Counted from the first letter of the stretch, positions 45,803 through 56,937 are shown. The stretch: 64,000 bases of DNA from Omphiscola glabra (GCA_964017045.1 OZ024802.1:28296793-28360792); one strand, 5' to 3'. Program-made: numbers and translations. Notes: a model not told the origin generated them from the sequence alone.

Positions 45803-45992
45803 TTAGATTGAGGATTTTATGATTAAAGATTTTATGATTGAGGATTTTATGATTAAGGATTTTATGATTGAGGATTTTATGATTGAGGATTTTATGATTG
45901 AGGATTTTATGATTGAGGATTTTATGATTGAGGATTTATGAATGAGGATTTAAGGATTGAGAATTTTATGATTGAGGATTTTATGACATTTT
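45803..45992. repeat. Minisatellite, 15-bp unit, about 13 copies
   Basis: The unit is GAGGATTTTATGATT, with one-base losses near 45935. Confidence 0.95.
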
Positions 45993-46205
45993 TTTTCCGC
46001 AGACGGCCGCATGAAAATTATTTTGAAAAAAATTTACCGGGGCGGTAAGATTTAAGAAAAAAAATTAATTTCGGTTTCGTCGCCGAAAGTTTCCATAGGA
46101 TCATTTTCGACGTTGTTTTAGTTTCGGCCGAAACAGAAAAGTTAACTCTGATTGATTTTTAATTACTATTAGGCTTAGGCTAAGGTAAATAGTTTTGTGG
46201 GGGAA
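45993..46205. other. Spacer with TTTCGG/CCGAAA inverted words
   Basis: TTTCGGTTTCGTCGCCGAAA and GTTTCGGCCGAAAC lie at 46068-46140 and resemble decayed transposon ends. A similar GTTTCGGTATCGGCCGAA lies near 49043. Confidence 0.3.
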
Positions 46206-46576
46206 ATCGTGCTCACATAATCGTGCTCACATAATCGTGCTCACATAATCGTGCTCACATAATCGTGCTCACATAATCGTGCTCACATAATCGTGCTCAC
46301 ATAATCGTGCTCACATAATCGTGCTCACATAATCGTGCTCACATAATCGTGCTCACATAATCGTGCTCACATAATCGTGTTCAGATAATCGTGCTCACAT
46401 AATCGTGCTCACATAATCATGCTCAGATAATCGTGCTCACATAATCGTGCTCACATAATCGTGCTCACATAATCGTGCTCACATAATCGTGCTCAGATAA
46501 TCGTGTTCAGATAATCGTGCTCACATAATCGTGTTCACATAATCGTGCTCACATGATCGTGTTCACATAATCGTGC
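46206..46576. repeat. 14-bp minisatellite, left half, about 26 copies
   Basis: The unit is ATAATCGTGCTCAC, with TTCACA and TCAGAT variants mainly to the right. It is interrupted at 46577 by an insertion and resumes at 47178. Confidence 0.96.
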
Positions 46577-47177
46577 TGTTAAAAGGGATGACGTATTTTA
46601 AGACGCTTTGCCCGCCTTCCGCGTGCATGACCTCTTTCAAGTCGGTCCTGTGTTGGGGCGGCTAGAAAAAAATATCCCTTTGTTGATACTTTTGTTTACT
46701 ATCGTCCGTTTCTGTGGAACAGGATCGAACGATCTAGAGAATGCGAGAAGCAGTAAGACTGCGTATTCCTTTTTCCAGAATGATCATCTGAAACTGAGTA
46801 TAAAAGGGATAAGAATAAATGACGGGAGAGATTTTCCTTTCCTTGATTACGAGGCATGCTATGTGTCATTATACTTTGTTGTGTGTAGAGATTTTCATTT
46901 CCTCGTACAATTTTGTGATCATTGTATTTTTATATACAGTACCGGTACCAGCAAATCTGTAAGTTTATAATTTTAATTATATTTCTCTTGCTGTTATTAT
47001 TTAATTGAAGTTCACAAATTAAATAGTTATTAATTGTAATTAGCTCTGGCCTTAATTGTCGTTTTATTTGTTGTTATTTTTAACCTTTGGTATAGTCCTT
47101 TATTATGGACTCTTTTTAGAACGAGCCCTAGACAAAACAACAGAGATTAAATTCTCCATCTATAACGGTCCGTAATA
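46577..47177 (+). mobile_element. Probable solo LTR inserted in the 14-bp array
   Basis: The insertion lies between GTGC at 46573-46576 and GTGC at 47178-47181. Removing it with one GTGC restores a normal array unit. It begins TGTTA and ends TAATA, close to the TGTTA...TAACA ends of LTRs. There are no transposon-style inverted termini. TATAAAAGG lies at 46799-46807 and AATAAA at 46814, as in a promoter-bearing LTR. A 120-codon plus frame (46608-46970) crosses it and has no known domain. A 4-bp duplication suits Ty3/gypsy-type integrases. An unrelated insertion cannot be excluded. Confidence 0.55.
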
Positions 47178-47552
47178 GTGCTCACATAATCGTGTTCACA
47201 TAATCGTGCTCACATAATCGTGCTCACATAATCGTGTTCACATAATCGTGCTCACATAATCGTGCTCACATAATCGTGCTCACATAATCGTGCTCAGATA
47301 ATCGTGCTCACATAATCGTGTTCAGATAATGGTGCTCACATAATCGTGCTCACATAATCGTGCTCACATAATCGTGTTCACATAATCGTGCTCACATAAT
47401 CGTGCTCACATAATCGTGCTCACATAATCGTGCTCACATAATCGTGTTCACATAATCGTGCTCACATAATCGTGTTCACATAATCGTGCTCACATAATCG
47501 TGTTCACATAATCGTGCTCACATAATCGTGCTCACATAATCGTGCTCACAAA
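47178..47552. repeat. 14-bp minisatellite, right half, about 27 copies
   Basis: Same ATAATCGTGCTCAC unit as the left half and similar variant mix. The two halves were one array of about 53 units before the insertion. Confidence 0.96.
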
Positions 47553-47671
47553 TGTTGTCATGGCCAACGGAAAATAATCTTACTTGTGGGAAAAAACCTA
47601 ATGAAATGGTAAAATTTGAATATTTTTTTGGGGTACTTTTTAACTTTTTTTTAAATTTAAAAATTAGCAAC

Positions 47672-48915
47672 CATAAGCCATTTATCAGACCCATTCAGTG
47701 CACTCACACATTGCCATTTATCAAACCCATTCAGTTCACTCACACATTGCCATTTATAAGACCCATTCAGTTCACTCACACATTGCCATTTATCAGACCC
47801 ATTCAGTGCACTCACACATTGCCATTTATCAGATCCATTCAGTTCACTCACACATTGCCATTTATCAGACCCATTCAGTTCACTCACACATTGCCATTTA
47901 TAAGACCCATTCAGTTCACTCACACATTGCCATTTATAAGACCCATTCAGTTCACTCACACATTGCCATTTATCAGACCCATTCAGTGCACTCACACATT
48001 GCCATTTATCAGATCCATTCAGTTCACTCACACATTGCAATTTATCAGGCCCATTCAGTTCACTCACACATTGCCATTTATAAGGCCCATTCAGTTCACT
48101 CACACATTGCCATTTATCAGAAACATTCAGCTCACTTACACTTTGCCATTTATCAGGCCCATTCAGTTCACTCACACATTGCCGTTTATCAGATCCATTC
48201 AGTTCACTCACACATTGCCATTTATCAGACCCATTCAGTTCACTCACACATTGCCATTTATAAGACCCATTCAGTTTACTCACACATTGCCATTTATAAG
48301 ATCCATTCAGTTCACTCACACATTGCCATTTATAAGACCCATTCAGTTCACTCACACATTGCCATTTATCAGATCCATTCAGTTCACTCACACATTGCCA
48401 TTTATAAGACCCATTCAGTTCACTCACACATTGCCATTTATAAGATCCATTCAGTTCACTCACACATTGCCATTTATCAGACCCATTCAGTTCACTCACA
48501 CATTGCCATTTATCAAGCACATTCAGTTAACTCACACATTGCCATTTATCAGGCCCATTCAGTTCACTCACACATTGCCATTTATCAGGCCCATTCAGTT
48601 CACTCACACATTGCCATTTATAAGATCCATTCAGTTCACTCACACATTGCCATTTATCAGAAACATTCAGTTCACTCACACTTTGCCATTTATCAGGCCC
48701 ATTCAGTTCACTCACACATTGCCGTTTATCAGATCCATTCAGTTCACTCACACATTGCCATTTATCAGGCCCATTCAGTTCACTCACACATTGCCATTTA
48801 TCAGGCCCATTCAGTTCACTCACACATTGCCATTTATCAGATCCATTCAGCTCACTCACACATTGCCATTTATCAGACCCATTCAGTTGACTCACACATT
48901 GCCATTTATCATTAT
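47672..48915. repeat. Minisatellite, 36-bp unit, about 35 copies, with higher-order blocks
   Basis: The core is CACTCACACATTGCCATTTA then TCAGACCCATTCAGTT. Rare variants repeat at fixed distances: AAACATTC...CACTTTGCC...GCCGTTTATC occurs at about 48121 and again at 48661, exactly 540 bp (15 units) apart, and CAGTGCACTC recurs 180 bp apart near 47796 and 47976. The 459-codon plus frame (HTLPFIRPIQFT repeat) and its minus partner are artefacts of the 12-codon unit. Confidence 0.97.
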
Positions 48916-49171
48916 CGTGCTCATACACTAAGTACTCATTGTAAAAGTAGTGCTGATAATGTTTGAAATTTCTTTTAGGAAATCATTGTGTTGGGGCGTA
49001 GTTTTTAAATCTTGCGTGCTTGGTCATCTAATATTTCGGTTTAGTTTCGGTATCGGCCGAATCCAGAAAGTCACATTCGTTTTGTCTCTACTTGAGGAGG
49101 AAAACTGTTTGGGGGGGGGGGGCGTAATATCGATAAGACCAAGATTCTTAGAAATAAATGTCTGACACGTT
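48916..49171. other. Spacer
   Basis: Carries a G-run at 49110-49122 and the GTTTCGGTATCGGCCGAA word. No gene seen. Confidence 0.4.
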
Positions 49172-49943
49172 TTGATAACGTAAACCGTTTGAACCACTCA
49201 CACAAGATATCGTAAACCATTTGAACCAGTCACACAAGATAGCGTAAACCGTTTGAACCACTCACACAAGATAGCGTAAACCATTTGAACCACTCACACA
49301 AGATATCGTAAACCATTTGAACCACTCACACAAGATAGCGTAAACCGTTTGAACCAGTCACACAAGATATCGTAAACCATTTGAACCACTCACACAAGAT
49401 ATCGTAAACCATTTGAACCAGTCACACAAGATATCGTAAACCATTTGAAACAGTCACACAAGATAGCGTAAACCGTTTGAACCACTCACACAAGATAGCG
49501 TAAACCATTTTAACCAGTCACACAAGATAGCGTAAACCATTTGAACCAGTTACACAAGATAGCATAAACCATTTGAACCAGTCACACAAGATATCGTAAA
49601 CCATTTGAACCAGTCACACAAGATAACGTAAACCATTTGAACCAGTCACACAAGATAACGTAAACCGTTTGAACCACTCACACAAGATAGCGTAAACCAT
49701 TTGAACCACTCACACAAGATAACGTAAACCATTTGAACCAGTCACACAAGATAGCGTAAACTATTTGAACCAGTCACATAAGATAACGTAAACCATTTGA
49801 ACCACTCACACAAGATAGCGTAAACCATTTGAACCAGTCACATAAGATAGCGTAAACCATTTGAACCAGTCACATAAGATAGCGTTAACCATTTGAACCA
49901 GTCTCACAAGATAACGTAAACCAGTTGAACCAGTCACAAAATA
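49172..49943. repeat. Minisatellite, 32-bp unit, 24 copies
   Basis: The core is CGTAAACCATTTGAACCAGT then CACACAAGATAG. Variable positions are CATTT/CGTTT, CAGTC/CACTC and GATAG/GATAT/GATAA. Confidence 0.96.
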
Positions 49944-50227
49944 CTTTGGTTACATTTTATTTATCCTGAAGGATTTTTGGAGCGCCCCCCCCCCCTTTTT
50001 TTTTTTCTTCTCTCAATCCCCCCCCCCCCCCAGCCCGCTCATTCAAAGTTAATAGCTAAAAAATTTCCAATAAACAACCTAGGGCACATTTAAATATCTG
50101 AGGACCACTGCAGAACCAGGGACTGCAGGGGTCCTCACTACACGGCTTAGCATAATAGTAGCAAAGTTTGTGTAACTTCTCTTGTTGCCATGGACCAAAC
50201 AAAATATTTGTGAAAAGCATTGATGTT
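49944..50227. other. Spacer with C-runs
   Basis: C-runs at about 49986-49995 and 50019-50031. No gene seen. Confidence 0.45.
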
Positions 50228-50622
50228 GATGCTTTTTTACTGTAATTTGCAATGACTGTTCAGTTGCCATCTGCTGTCCTACGGCAATTTGCAATGACTA
50301 TTCAGTTGCCATCTGCTGTCCTACGGCAATTTGCAATGACTGTTCAGTTGCCATCTGCTGTCCTACGGCAATTTGCAATGACTATTCAGTTGCCATCTGC
50401 TGTCCTACGGCAATTTGCAATGACTGTTCAGTTGCCATCTGCTGTCCTACGGCAATTTGCAATGACGGTTCAGTTACCATCTGCTGTCCAACAATAATTT
50501 GCAATGAATGTTGAGTTACCATCTGCTGTCCAACAATTATTTGCAATGACCGTGTAGTTACCATCTGCTGTCCAACAATAATTTGCAATGACCGTTTAGT
50601 TGCCACCTGCTGTAATGCCCCC
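50228..50622. repeat. Minisatellite, 42-bp unit, about 9 copies, two subtypes
   Basis: The core is TTTGCAATGACTGTTCAGTT then GCCATCTGCTGTCC. The left six copies carry TACGGCAA and alternate ACTGTT/ACTATT as an 84-bp dimer. The right copies carry AACAATAA. Confidence 0.94.
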
Positions 50623-51417
50623 TAATTTAACCTTCTGCGCCAAACACGTTCCTGGCGCCGTGATGATCTAGCATGACGTGACAGCCCATATCCCTTGGAT
50701 CACTTGCACTCGGAAGCGATCATTTGCCCGGGTCACCAGATATGGGCGCCATCGATTTTTGATCAATTATCTCATGATCCCCCGACCCCAAGGCGCCATC
50801 TTGAAATACGACGACCAAAAATCGTTAAAAGGCCCAACTTTATCCCTATGGACCCTTAAAAAATATATATTATTTTTAAAAGCAGCTGTAATTGTTTTGT
50901 TGTTGTTGTTTTTTTCAAAATATATCACAAGGGACTATTACTATAAGGGGAGATGATATAATAAAACATTTCCGAATCAATACTGCAGCATATATTTATA
51001 GAGAGCGCAAAATTCCTCTTGACCTCGGAAGGTTTCCAAAAGTCTTTATGGTCCATGAATTCCTAAGGCAGATTTTCCCAAATGCCAGGTCGCGACCTGG
51101 TACCGGGCCCAAAAAAAAACCCACAAAATTACCGGTGACGCCGAAAGAAAAAGAAAAAAAATAGCGGTTGAAAATCAATGTTACATTATGATGACGTAAT
51201 CATGAATAAATTATTGGAAAGTTTTATATTTTTAAAGTCTTGTATCATGAAAATGCTTTATTATAATATAGAAACACTGTGGACATTCATTATATGTTAT
51301 ATGTAACATCTAGGCCAGTATAGCCCATAAAATGGTAGTGGGTAACGAAGGACACGTATTCAAAATAACAACTGGGTCACGAAGTGAGAACGTTTTGGGA
51401 AACGCTGTCCTGATTGT
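50623..51417. other. Spacer, no confirmed gene
   Basis: Overlapping frames at 50678-51178 on both strands show no domain. GGCGCCAT words near 50748 and 50790 and TCGCGACC near 51090 could be transposon remnants. Confidence 0.4.
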
Positions 51418-51537
51418 AGGAAAAAAAGTCACAGGAAAAAAAGTCACAGAAATAAAGTCACAGGAAAAAAAGTCACAGGAAAAAAAGTCACAGGAAAAAA
51501 AGTCACAGGAAAAAAAGTCACAGAAAAAAGTCACAAA
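51418..51537. repeat. 15-bp array, forward arm (AGTCACAGGAAAAAA)
   Basis: About 8 copies. Its reverse complement forms another array at 52149-52208, giving an inverted pair. Confidence 0.93.
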
Positions 51538-51654
51538 ATATATATCATATAAACTCCTAATTTTCAGTGTTTATTATATAAATCATATATCATATCATAT
51601 ATAACAGTGAATGTTTTTGGGTTTGTGGATTTGTGGGTGGCTCTGTTCCACCAA

Positions 51655-52108
51655 GGCTTTTTACATGGGTTCGGGATCCCAATGGGGTCGGGATCCCAAT
51701 GGCGTCGAGATCCCAAATGGGGCTGTGACCCAATGAGATCCTTTTCTGGAAAGGGATACCAATCGAGAATGGGACACAATTGGGGTTGTGATCCCAATGG
51801 CGTCAAAATCTTAATGGGTTCAGGATCCCAATGGGATCCTTTAGGGAAAGGGATCCCAATCAGGATCGGTATCCCAATGGGGTCGGGATCCTAATGGGAT
51901 ACCTATCGGGATTGGTATCCCAATGTTGTTGGGATTCCAATGGGATCCCAAATTCCAATTTCCGATTTGGAAACGGGATCCCGATTGGGTTCTCAATCTG
52001 GATCTGTAACCCAATGGGGTCGGGATTAAAATGGGATATGGGATACCATTTGGGGTGGGGAGCCCGATGGGATATGGGATCCCATTAGGAAACGGGATCC
52101 CACCACTC
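51655..52108. repeat. Degenerate array rich in GGGATCCCAATGGG
   Basis: About 25 diverged copies of an approximately 15-20-bp unit centred on the palindrome GGGATCCC. It lies between the inverted 15-bp arrays. Confidence 0.88.
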
Positions 52109-52148
52109 TTTTCAGAATTTATTTAAGATATCTGATGACTGAATGCTT

Positions 52149-52208
52149 CTGTGACTTTTTCCTGTGACTTTTTTTTCCTGTGACTTTTTTTCCTGTGACT
52201 TTTTTTCC
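52149..52208. repeat. 15-bp array, inverted arm (CCTGTGACTTTTTTT)
   Basis: Four copies in reverse orientation to 51418-51537. With that array it could form a stem of about 60 bp around a ~610-nt loop. Confidence 0.9.
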
Positions 52209-52374
52209 GCTCACCGCTGTCCTAGGGCACGGGTTGAATTTTAAATTTTCTACACACACATACATACACACACACACACATAAACTGCCACTTGAATTAT
52301 GAGATGATGTATGAGACAATATCTTGTATACGTGCAACGGTTAGACGCCAAAAGGCGAAGCATTACCCAACATT

Positions 52375-53520
52375 GTCAACTGTCACTATCAACTTTATAC
52401 CTTTGGATCAACTGTCACTATTAACTTTATACCTTTGGATCAACTGTCACTATCAACTTTATACCTTTGGCTCAAGACAAGTGTCACTATCAACCTCATA
52501 CCTTCGGACCAACTCAAGTGTCACTATCAACCTCATACCTTCGGATCAAGTCAAGTGTCACTATCACCCTCATAGCTTTGGACCAAGTCAAGTGTCACTA
52601 TCAACCTCATAACTTTGGACCAAGTCAAGTGTCACTATCAACCTCATAACTTTGGACCAAGTCTAGTGTCACTATCAACCTCATACCTTCGGATCAAGTC
52701 AAGTGTCACTATCAACCTCATAGCTTCGGATCAAGTCAAGTGTCACTATCAACCTCATAGCTTCGGATCAAGTCAAGTGTCACTATCAACCTCATAGCTT
52801 TGGATCAAGTCAAGTGTCACTATCAACCTCATACCTTCGGATCAAGTCAAGTGTCACTATCACCCTCATAGCTTTGGACCAAGTCAAGTGTCACTATCAA
52901 CCTCATAACTTTGGACCAAGTCAAGTGTCACTATCAACCTCATAACTTTGGACCAAGTCAAGTGTCACTATCAACCTCATACCTTCGGATCAAGTCAAGT
53001 GTCACTATCAACCTCATAGCTTCGGATCAAGTCAAGTGTCACTATCAACCTCATAGCTTCGGATCAAGTCAAGTGTCACTATCAACCTCATACCTTCGGA
53101 TCAAGTCAAGTGTCACTATCACCCTCATAGCTTTTGATCAAGTCAAGTGTCACTATCAACATCATAACTTTGGACCAAGTCAAGTTTCACTATCAACCTC
53201 ATAGCTTCGGATCAAGTCAAGTGTCACTATCAACCTCATACCTTCGGATCAAGTCAAGTGTCACTATCAACCTCATAGCTTCGGATCAAGTCAAGTGTCA
53301 CTATCAACCTCATAGCTTTGGTTCAAGTCAAGTGTCACTATCAACCTCATAACTTTGGACCAAGTCAAGTGTCACTATCAACCTCATAACTTTGGACCAA
53401 GTCAAGTGTCACTATCAACCTCATAACTTTGGACCAAGTCAAGTGTCACTATCAACCTCATAGCTTTGGTTCAAGTGAAGTGTCACTATCAACCTCATAG
53501 CTTCGGATCAAGCCAGGTGT
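52375..53520. repeat. Minisatellite, 37-bp unit, about 31 copies
   Basis: The core is TCAAGTCAAGTGTCACTATC then AACCTCATAGCTTCGGA. The first three units are 32 bp and lack part of the AAGTCAAG word. The rare CACCCTCATAG variant recurs with the same neighbours near 52566, 52862 and 53118, showing multi-unit duplication. Confidence 0.96.
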
Positions 53521-53866
53521 CATAACCCGCTGCCAGCCTCTTAAGCTGTTGGTTTATTTCCCTGTAGGTAACTGACTGCTAAGTCATGCCTCGCCACCCA
53601 AAGGACTAAACCTGCCTTCCCTGTCAAGCTATTATAGTGTCCATCATTTGAAAAAGATACGATATTGTCATACATTTATTTTTAAAGACAGCTGCAAACA
53701 GCTTTGTAAATGTCCAAAGTGAATCTACTTCCTAACTAAACCAACGGGGTTTTTTTTTATTGTTTAAACACTTCAAATAATATGAATAACTTAATGCACG
53801 TAAAAAAACACATCAAATGATGAAATGATCGATTGACAAGGAAAGTTATCGACAGAAATGTTAGAT
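53521..53866. other. Spacer, no gene seen
   Basis: Unique AT-leaning sequence. TTATTTCCCTGTAG at 53553 is acceptor-like, but what follows is not clearly coding. Confidence 0.4.
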
Positions 53867-54063
53867 CAGTGGTTCTCAACCTTCCCAATGCCGCGACCCT
53901 TTAATACAGTTACTCTTGTTTTGCGACCCCCAACCAAAAAAATTATTTTCGTAGCTACTTCATAACTGTAGAGTATATGTGTTTTCCGATGGTCTTAGGC
54001 GACCCCTGTAAAAGGGTTGTTCGACCCACAAAGGGCTCGCGACCCACAGGTTGAGAACCGCAG
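53867..54063. mobile_element. SPIN-like non-autonomous hAT element D
   Basis: CAGTGGTTCTCAACCTTCCC at the left and CACAGGTTGAGAACCGCAG at the right. The flanks TGTTAGAT and TGTCAGAT agree at 7 of 8. Internal CTACTTCATAACTGTAGAG and TTTTCCGATGGTCTTAGGCG are the best-preserved middle among the five copies. Confidence 0.9.
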
Positions 54064-54544
54064 TGTCAGATCGAGAGAATTTTTTTTTTTTTTTTTAGTG
54101 GATTTGTTGTCCTTTTAATCCAGGTAGGCAGCAAACAAAGCCAAGTGGCTCAGAATTGGCTCAGCCTTGCAAGCGCATGCCGAGCCATCTTATACAAGCG
54201 GAAATGACGTAATACAAAGCCTCCATTACCCCTATCACGTGGGGGCAGCCTGCAGATCGAGAGCGTAATGGAAGGTGGGTGGTAAAACAAGCATTGAGTC
54301 AAGGTCATTTCAATAACGTCTGGGGTTAGCCCCTAACCCCCCCTCCTCCCCCCCCCACCCCTTTTATCTCCCTCGATCTGAAATAAAATTGCATTAGGAC
54401 GCTTGGTGGTGTTTACGAGGTGTCATTTCCGGTGGTTTCAAGCCGTCTTTTCTCGGTAAGTTGTTTGTTTCTACCAAGACCCACCCCCCCCCCACCCACA
54501 AACCCCTCCCAATTTACGTCTGATCAAGGGACGGCATGTTACAC
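54064..54544. other. Spacer with C-rich stretch
   Basis: T-run at 54080-54097 and C-rich tracts at 54340-54360 and 54483-54495. CTTTTCTCG/GTAAGTTG at 54455 is donor-like with overlapping open frames upstream. Not enough for an exon call. Confidence 0.35.
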
Positions 54545-54998
54545 ATCCGGTCATCCACTCACATCCTCACACACTCAAACCTTCCCACACTCAAACCATC
54601 ACACACTCACACATCAAACCCTCACACCCCCACACCCTCACACACTCACACATCAAACCCTCACATACTCACACACTCAAGCACTCACACCCTCATACAT
54701 CAAACCCTCACACACTCAAACCCTCACACACTCACACCCTCAAACCTCACAACCTCACACATCAAACCCTCACACACCCACACACTCACACCCTCACACA
54801 TCAAACCCTCACACCCTCACACACCCACCCACTCACACACTCACACCCTCACACATCAAACCCTCACACCCTCACACATCAAACCCTCACACCCTCACAC
54901 ACTCACACCCTCACACATCAAACACCCTCACACCCTCACACACCCACACACTCAACCCCTCACACCTTCACACATCCACACCCTCACACACTCAAATT
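54545..54998. repeat. Degenerate TCACAC(A/C)-type array
   Basis: Words CCCTCACACACTCACAC and CACATCAAACCCTCAC recur with variable spacing (about 22-50 bp). The plus frames rich in His/Thr/Ser/Pro come from this. Confidence 0.92.
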
Positions 54999-55168
54999 CA
55001 GATGACTAGACGTGTCCAGGCTATTTATTTATTTATTTCTGGTCCAGGTTTTTTTACTTATCATGTTTTCCTCCACACACTCGCGCCAGTCAGGTCATCG
55101 TTCCCCAAAGGGTGCTCCGCGAGCCGGTTTGGGGTCAAGGTCATTTCAATAACGTCTGGGAATTCGGA

Positions 55169-55398
55169 TGCAGCAGTGCTCGCGGGATATTAAAATCCAG
55201 CAGTGCTCACGGGATATTAGAATGCAGTAGTGCTCACGGGATATTAGGATGCAGCAGTGCTCACGGAATATTAGGATGCAGCAGTGCTCACGGGATATTA
55301 GGATGCAGCAGTGCTCACGGGATATTAGGATGCAGCAGTGCTCACGGAATATTAGGATGCAGCAGTGCTCACGGGATATTAGGATGCAGCAGTGCTTA
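55169..55398. repeat. Minisatellite, 27-bp unit, about 8.5 copies
   Basis: The core is GCAGCAGTGCTCACGGGATA then TTAGGAT. The unit is nine codons, giving short plus frames. Confidence 0.95.
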
Positions 55399-55579
55399 TG
55401 CCGATCTCCAAATCTAAAAAATTCAAGTCACCTGATCTCAATCAACCAATCGAACTTTGATTCACGATTCTGACGACATGCATGAAGCATGGTGAAATGT
55501 TTCCCTGAAGACACTATTTGAAGAGATATTCGATTCCTTCAATAGTTGTACATATGTCAAATTGCGCTTCTTATATGAC

Positions 55580-55880
55580 TAGAATGTTTGGCGCCCGGGG
55601 ACAAGTTTCATTTTAAAGCGCCCCCCCCTTTTCTCTTTTCAACTATCAAACCCATTATTTTCAACAATAAAACAATATCAAAGCACATTTTGGCGCCCCT
55701 AAATAGTATGGCTCCCAGGGCCATCTGCCCCCCCCCCCCCGCTTTTCTCTTTTCAACTCTCCAACCCATTATTTTCATCAATAAAATAATATCAAAGCAC
55801 ATTTTGGCGCCCCTAACTAGTCTGGCGCCCAGGGACATCTGCCCCCCTCCCCCCCCCCCCCAACTTATCTACGCACCTGA
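55580..55880. mobile_element. hAT-like MITE H2 with internal tandem duplication
   Basis: The body of MITE H1 (TTTGGCGCCCGGGGACAAG, AATAAAA...ATATCAAAGCAC, GGCGCCCC, CCCAGGG) is present, with the middle ~120 bp in two tandem copies (about 55617-55735 and 55740-55855). The right end TTATCTACGCACCTGA is decayed and the left terminus is lost. No target duplication seen. Confidence 0.7.
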
Positions 55881-56332
55881 ACCGAACAACACATTCCTGA
55901 AATCAATGTATATTTCTTATCTAGTAACGCTATTAAACTCTAGTCAACGTTAGAACAGATTCTTTTCATCTTTGGCTCTTCAACTCGTCTCAACTTTTTT
56001 TTTTTTTTTAAATCCATTCTTGTACACATGAAGGACTCCTTTAAACTCACTGATCTTGAATGACCTTCAAGTCCTAAGGATTACCAGATATGACCTTTTT
56101 AATCATATCGAGTTTTCCAGCAGTAACATTTTTGTTTCGTTGATCCGCCGCAAGCAATACAGTTAAACTGACGAAACGCAACTTTTCTTTTTCCTGCTTT
56201 GAAAACATTTTTTACTTGAAAACAAACGAAACGTAAGAAAAGGGAAGAGAGAATGTTTAATAACGATCGCAGCGAGATCGGATTTGCCTCGGTTCTGTGG
56301 TTCCCGACGTCACGAAATGTACAACAGTAAGG
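55881..56332. other. AT-rich spacer
   Basis: No gene seen. T-run at 55996-56009. Confidence 0.5.
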
Positions 56333-56537
56333 CAGTGGTTCTCAGCCTGTGGGTCGCGACCCCTTGGGGGGGGGGGGTCGAACGACCATTTCACAGGGGT
56401 CACCTAAGACCATCGGAAAACACATTTGCTCTACAGTTATGAAGTAGCTATTACAATAATTTTGTGGTTAGGGGGGTCGCCACAACGCAAGGAACTGTAC
56501 TAAAGGGTCGCAGTATTAGATAAGTTGAGAACCGCTG
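56333..56537. mobile_element. SPIN-like non-autonomous hAT element E, perfect 8-bp TSD
   Basis: CAGTGGTTCTCAGCCTGTGG at the left and AAGTTGAGAACCGCTG at the right. CAGTAAGG flanks on both sides (56325-56332 and 56538-56545). Orientation matches element A and is opposite to B, C and D. Confidence 0.92.
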
Positions 56538-56545
56538 CAGTAAGG

Positions 56546-56742
56546 CCAGGGGATATTCTAGGGGAGTTTACTCCAAGGAAAGATGCATTGTATCGGGGGG
56601 GGGGGGGGGGGGGACTTTATAACTACCAAGTTTTGATGTATCTGAGAGAGTGAGGGTTCTTAAATAGACTCAGGGTAGGACTGTCCGTGTCAGAGTAATT
56701 GAATACAGTTGAGGTGGAATTGTAACGGTAACAGAGAATAAA
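56546..56742. other. Spacer with long G-run
   Basis: About 19 consecutive G at 56595-56613. No gene seen. Confidence 0.45.
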
Positions 56743-56750
56743 CTCACAAG

Positions 56751-56937
56751 CAGGGCCGGCCTTAGGCCACTGCAACCTATGCGGCCGCAGTGGGCCCCGC
56801 ACTTTCATAGGCCCCGCCCCGAATTTATTTTCTAATACAAAATCTTAATTTTCACTTATTATCCTTATCCTCTACCCAGAATGGGCCCCGCGCAATCCGT
56901 TTCGCAAAGGGTCCCGCAATTGTTAGGTTCGGCCCTG
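56751..56937. mobile_element. hAT-like MITE J (CAGGGCCGG termini), perfect 8-bp TSD
   Basis: CAGGGCCGGCCTTAGG at the left and TTAGGTTCGGCCCTG at the right. CTCACAAG flanks on both sides (56743-56750 and 56938-56945). Internal GTGGGCCCCGC and GGGCCCCGCGC words. 187 bp, non-coding. Confidence 0.88.

Noticed and set aside
46608..46970. 120-codon frame as a host gene
   Set aside because: It lies wholly inside an insertion that splits a tandem array and has no recognised domain, so a mobile-element origin is more likely.
47552..48931. 459-codon open frame (HTLPFIRPIQFT repeats)
   Set aside because: The frame is the translation of a stop-free 36-bp minisatellite and is matched by open frames on the other strand. 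There is no signal peptide, splice site or codon bias.
54363..54455. Possible exon between GCATTAG and GTAAGTTG
   Set aside because: Two frames are equally open, the acceptor lacks a close pyrimidine tract, and no partner exon was found.
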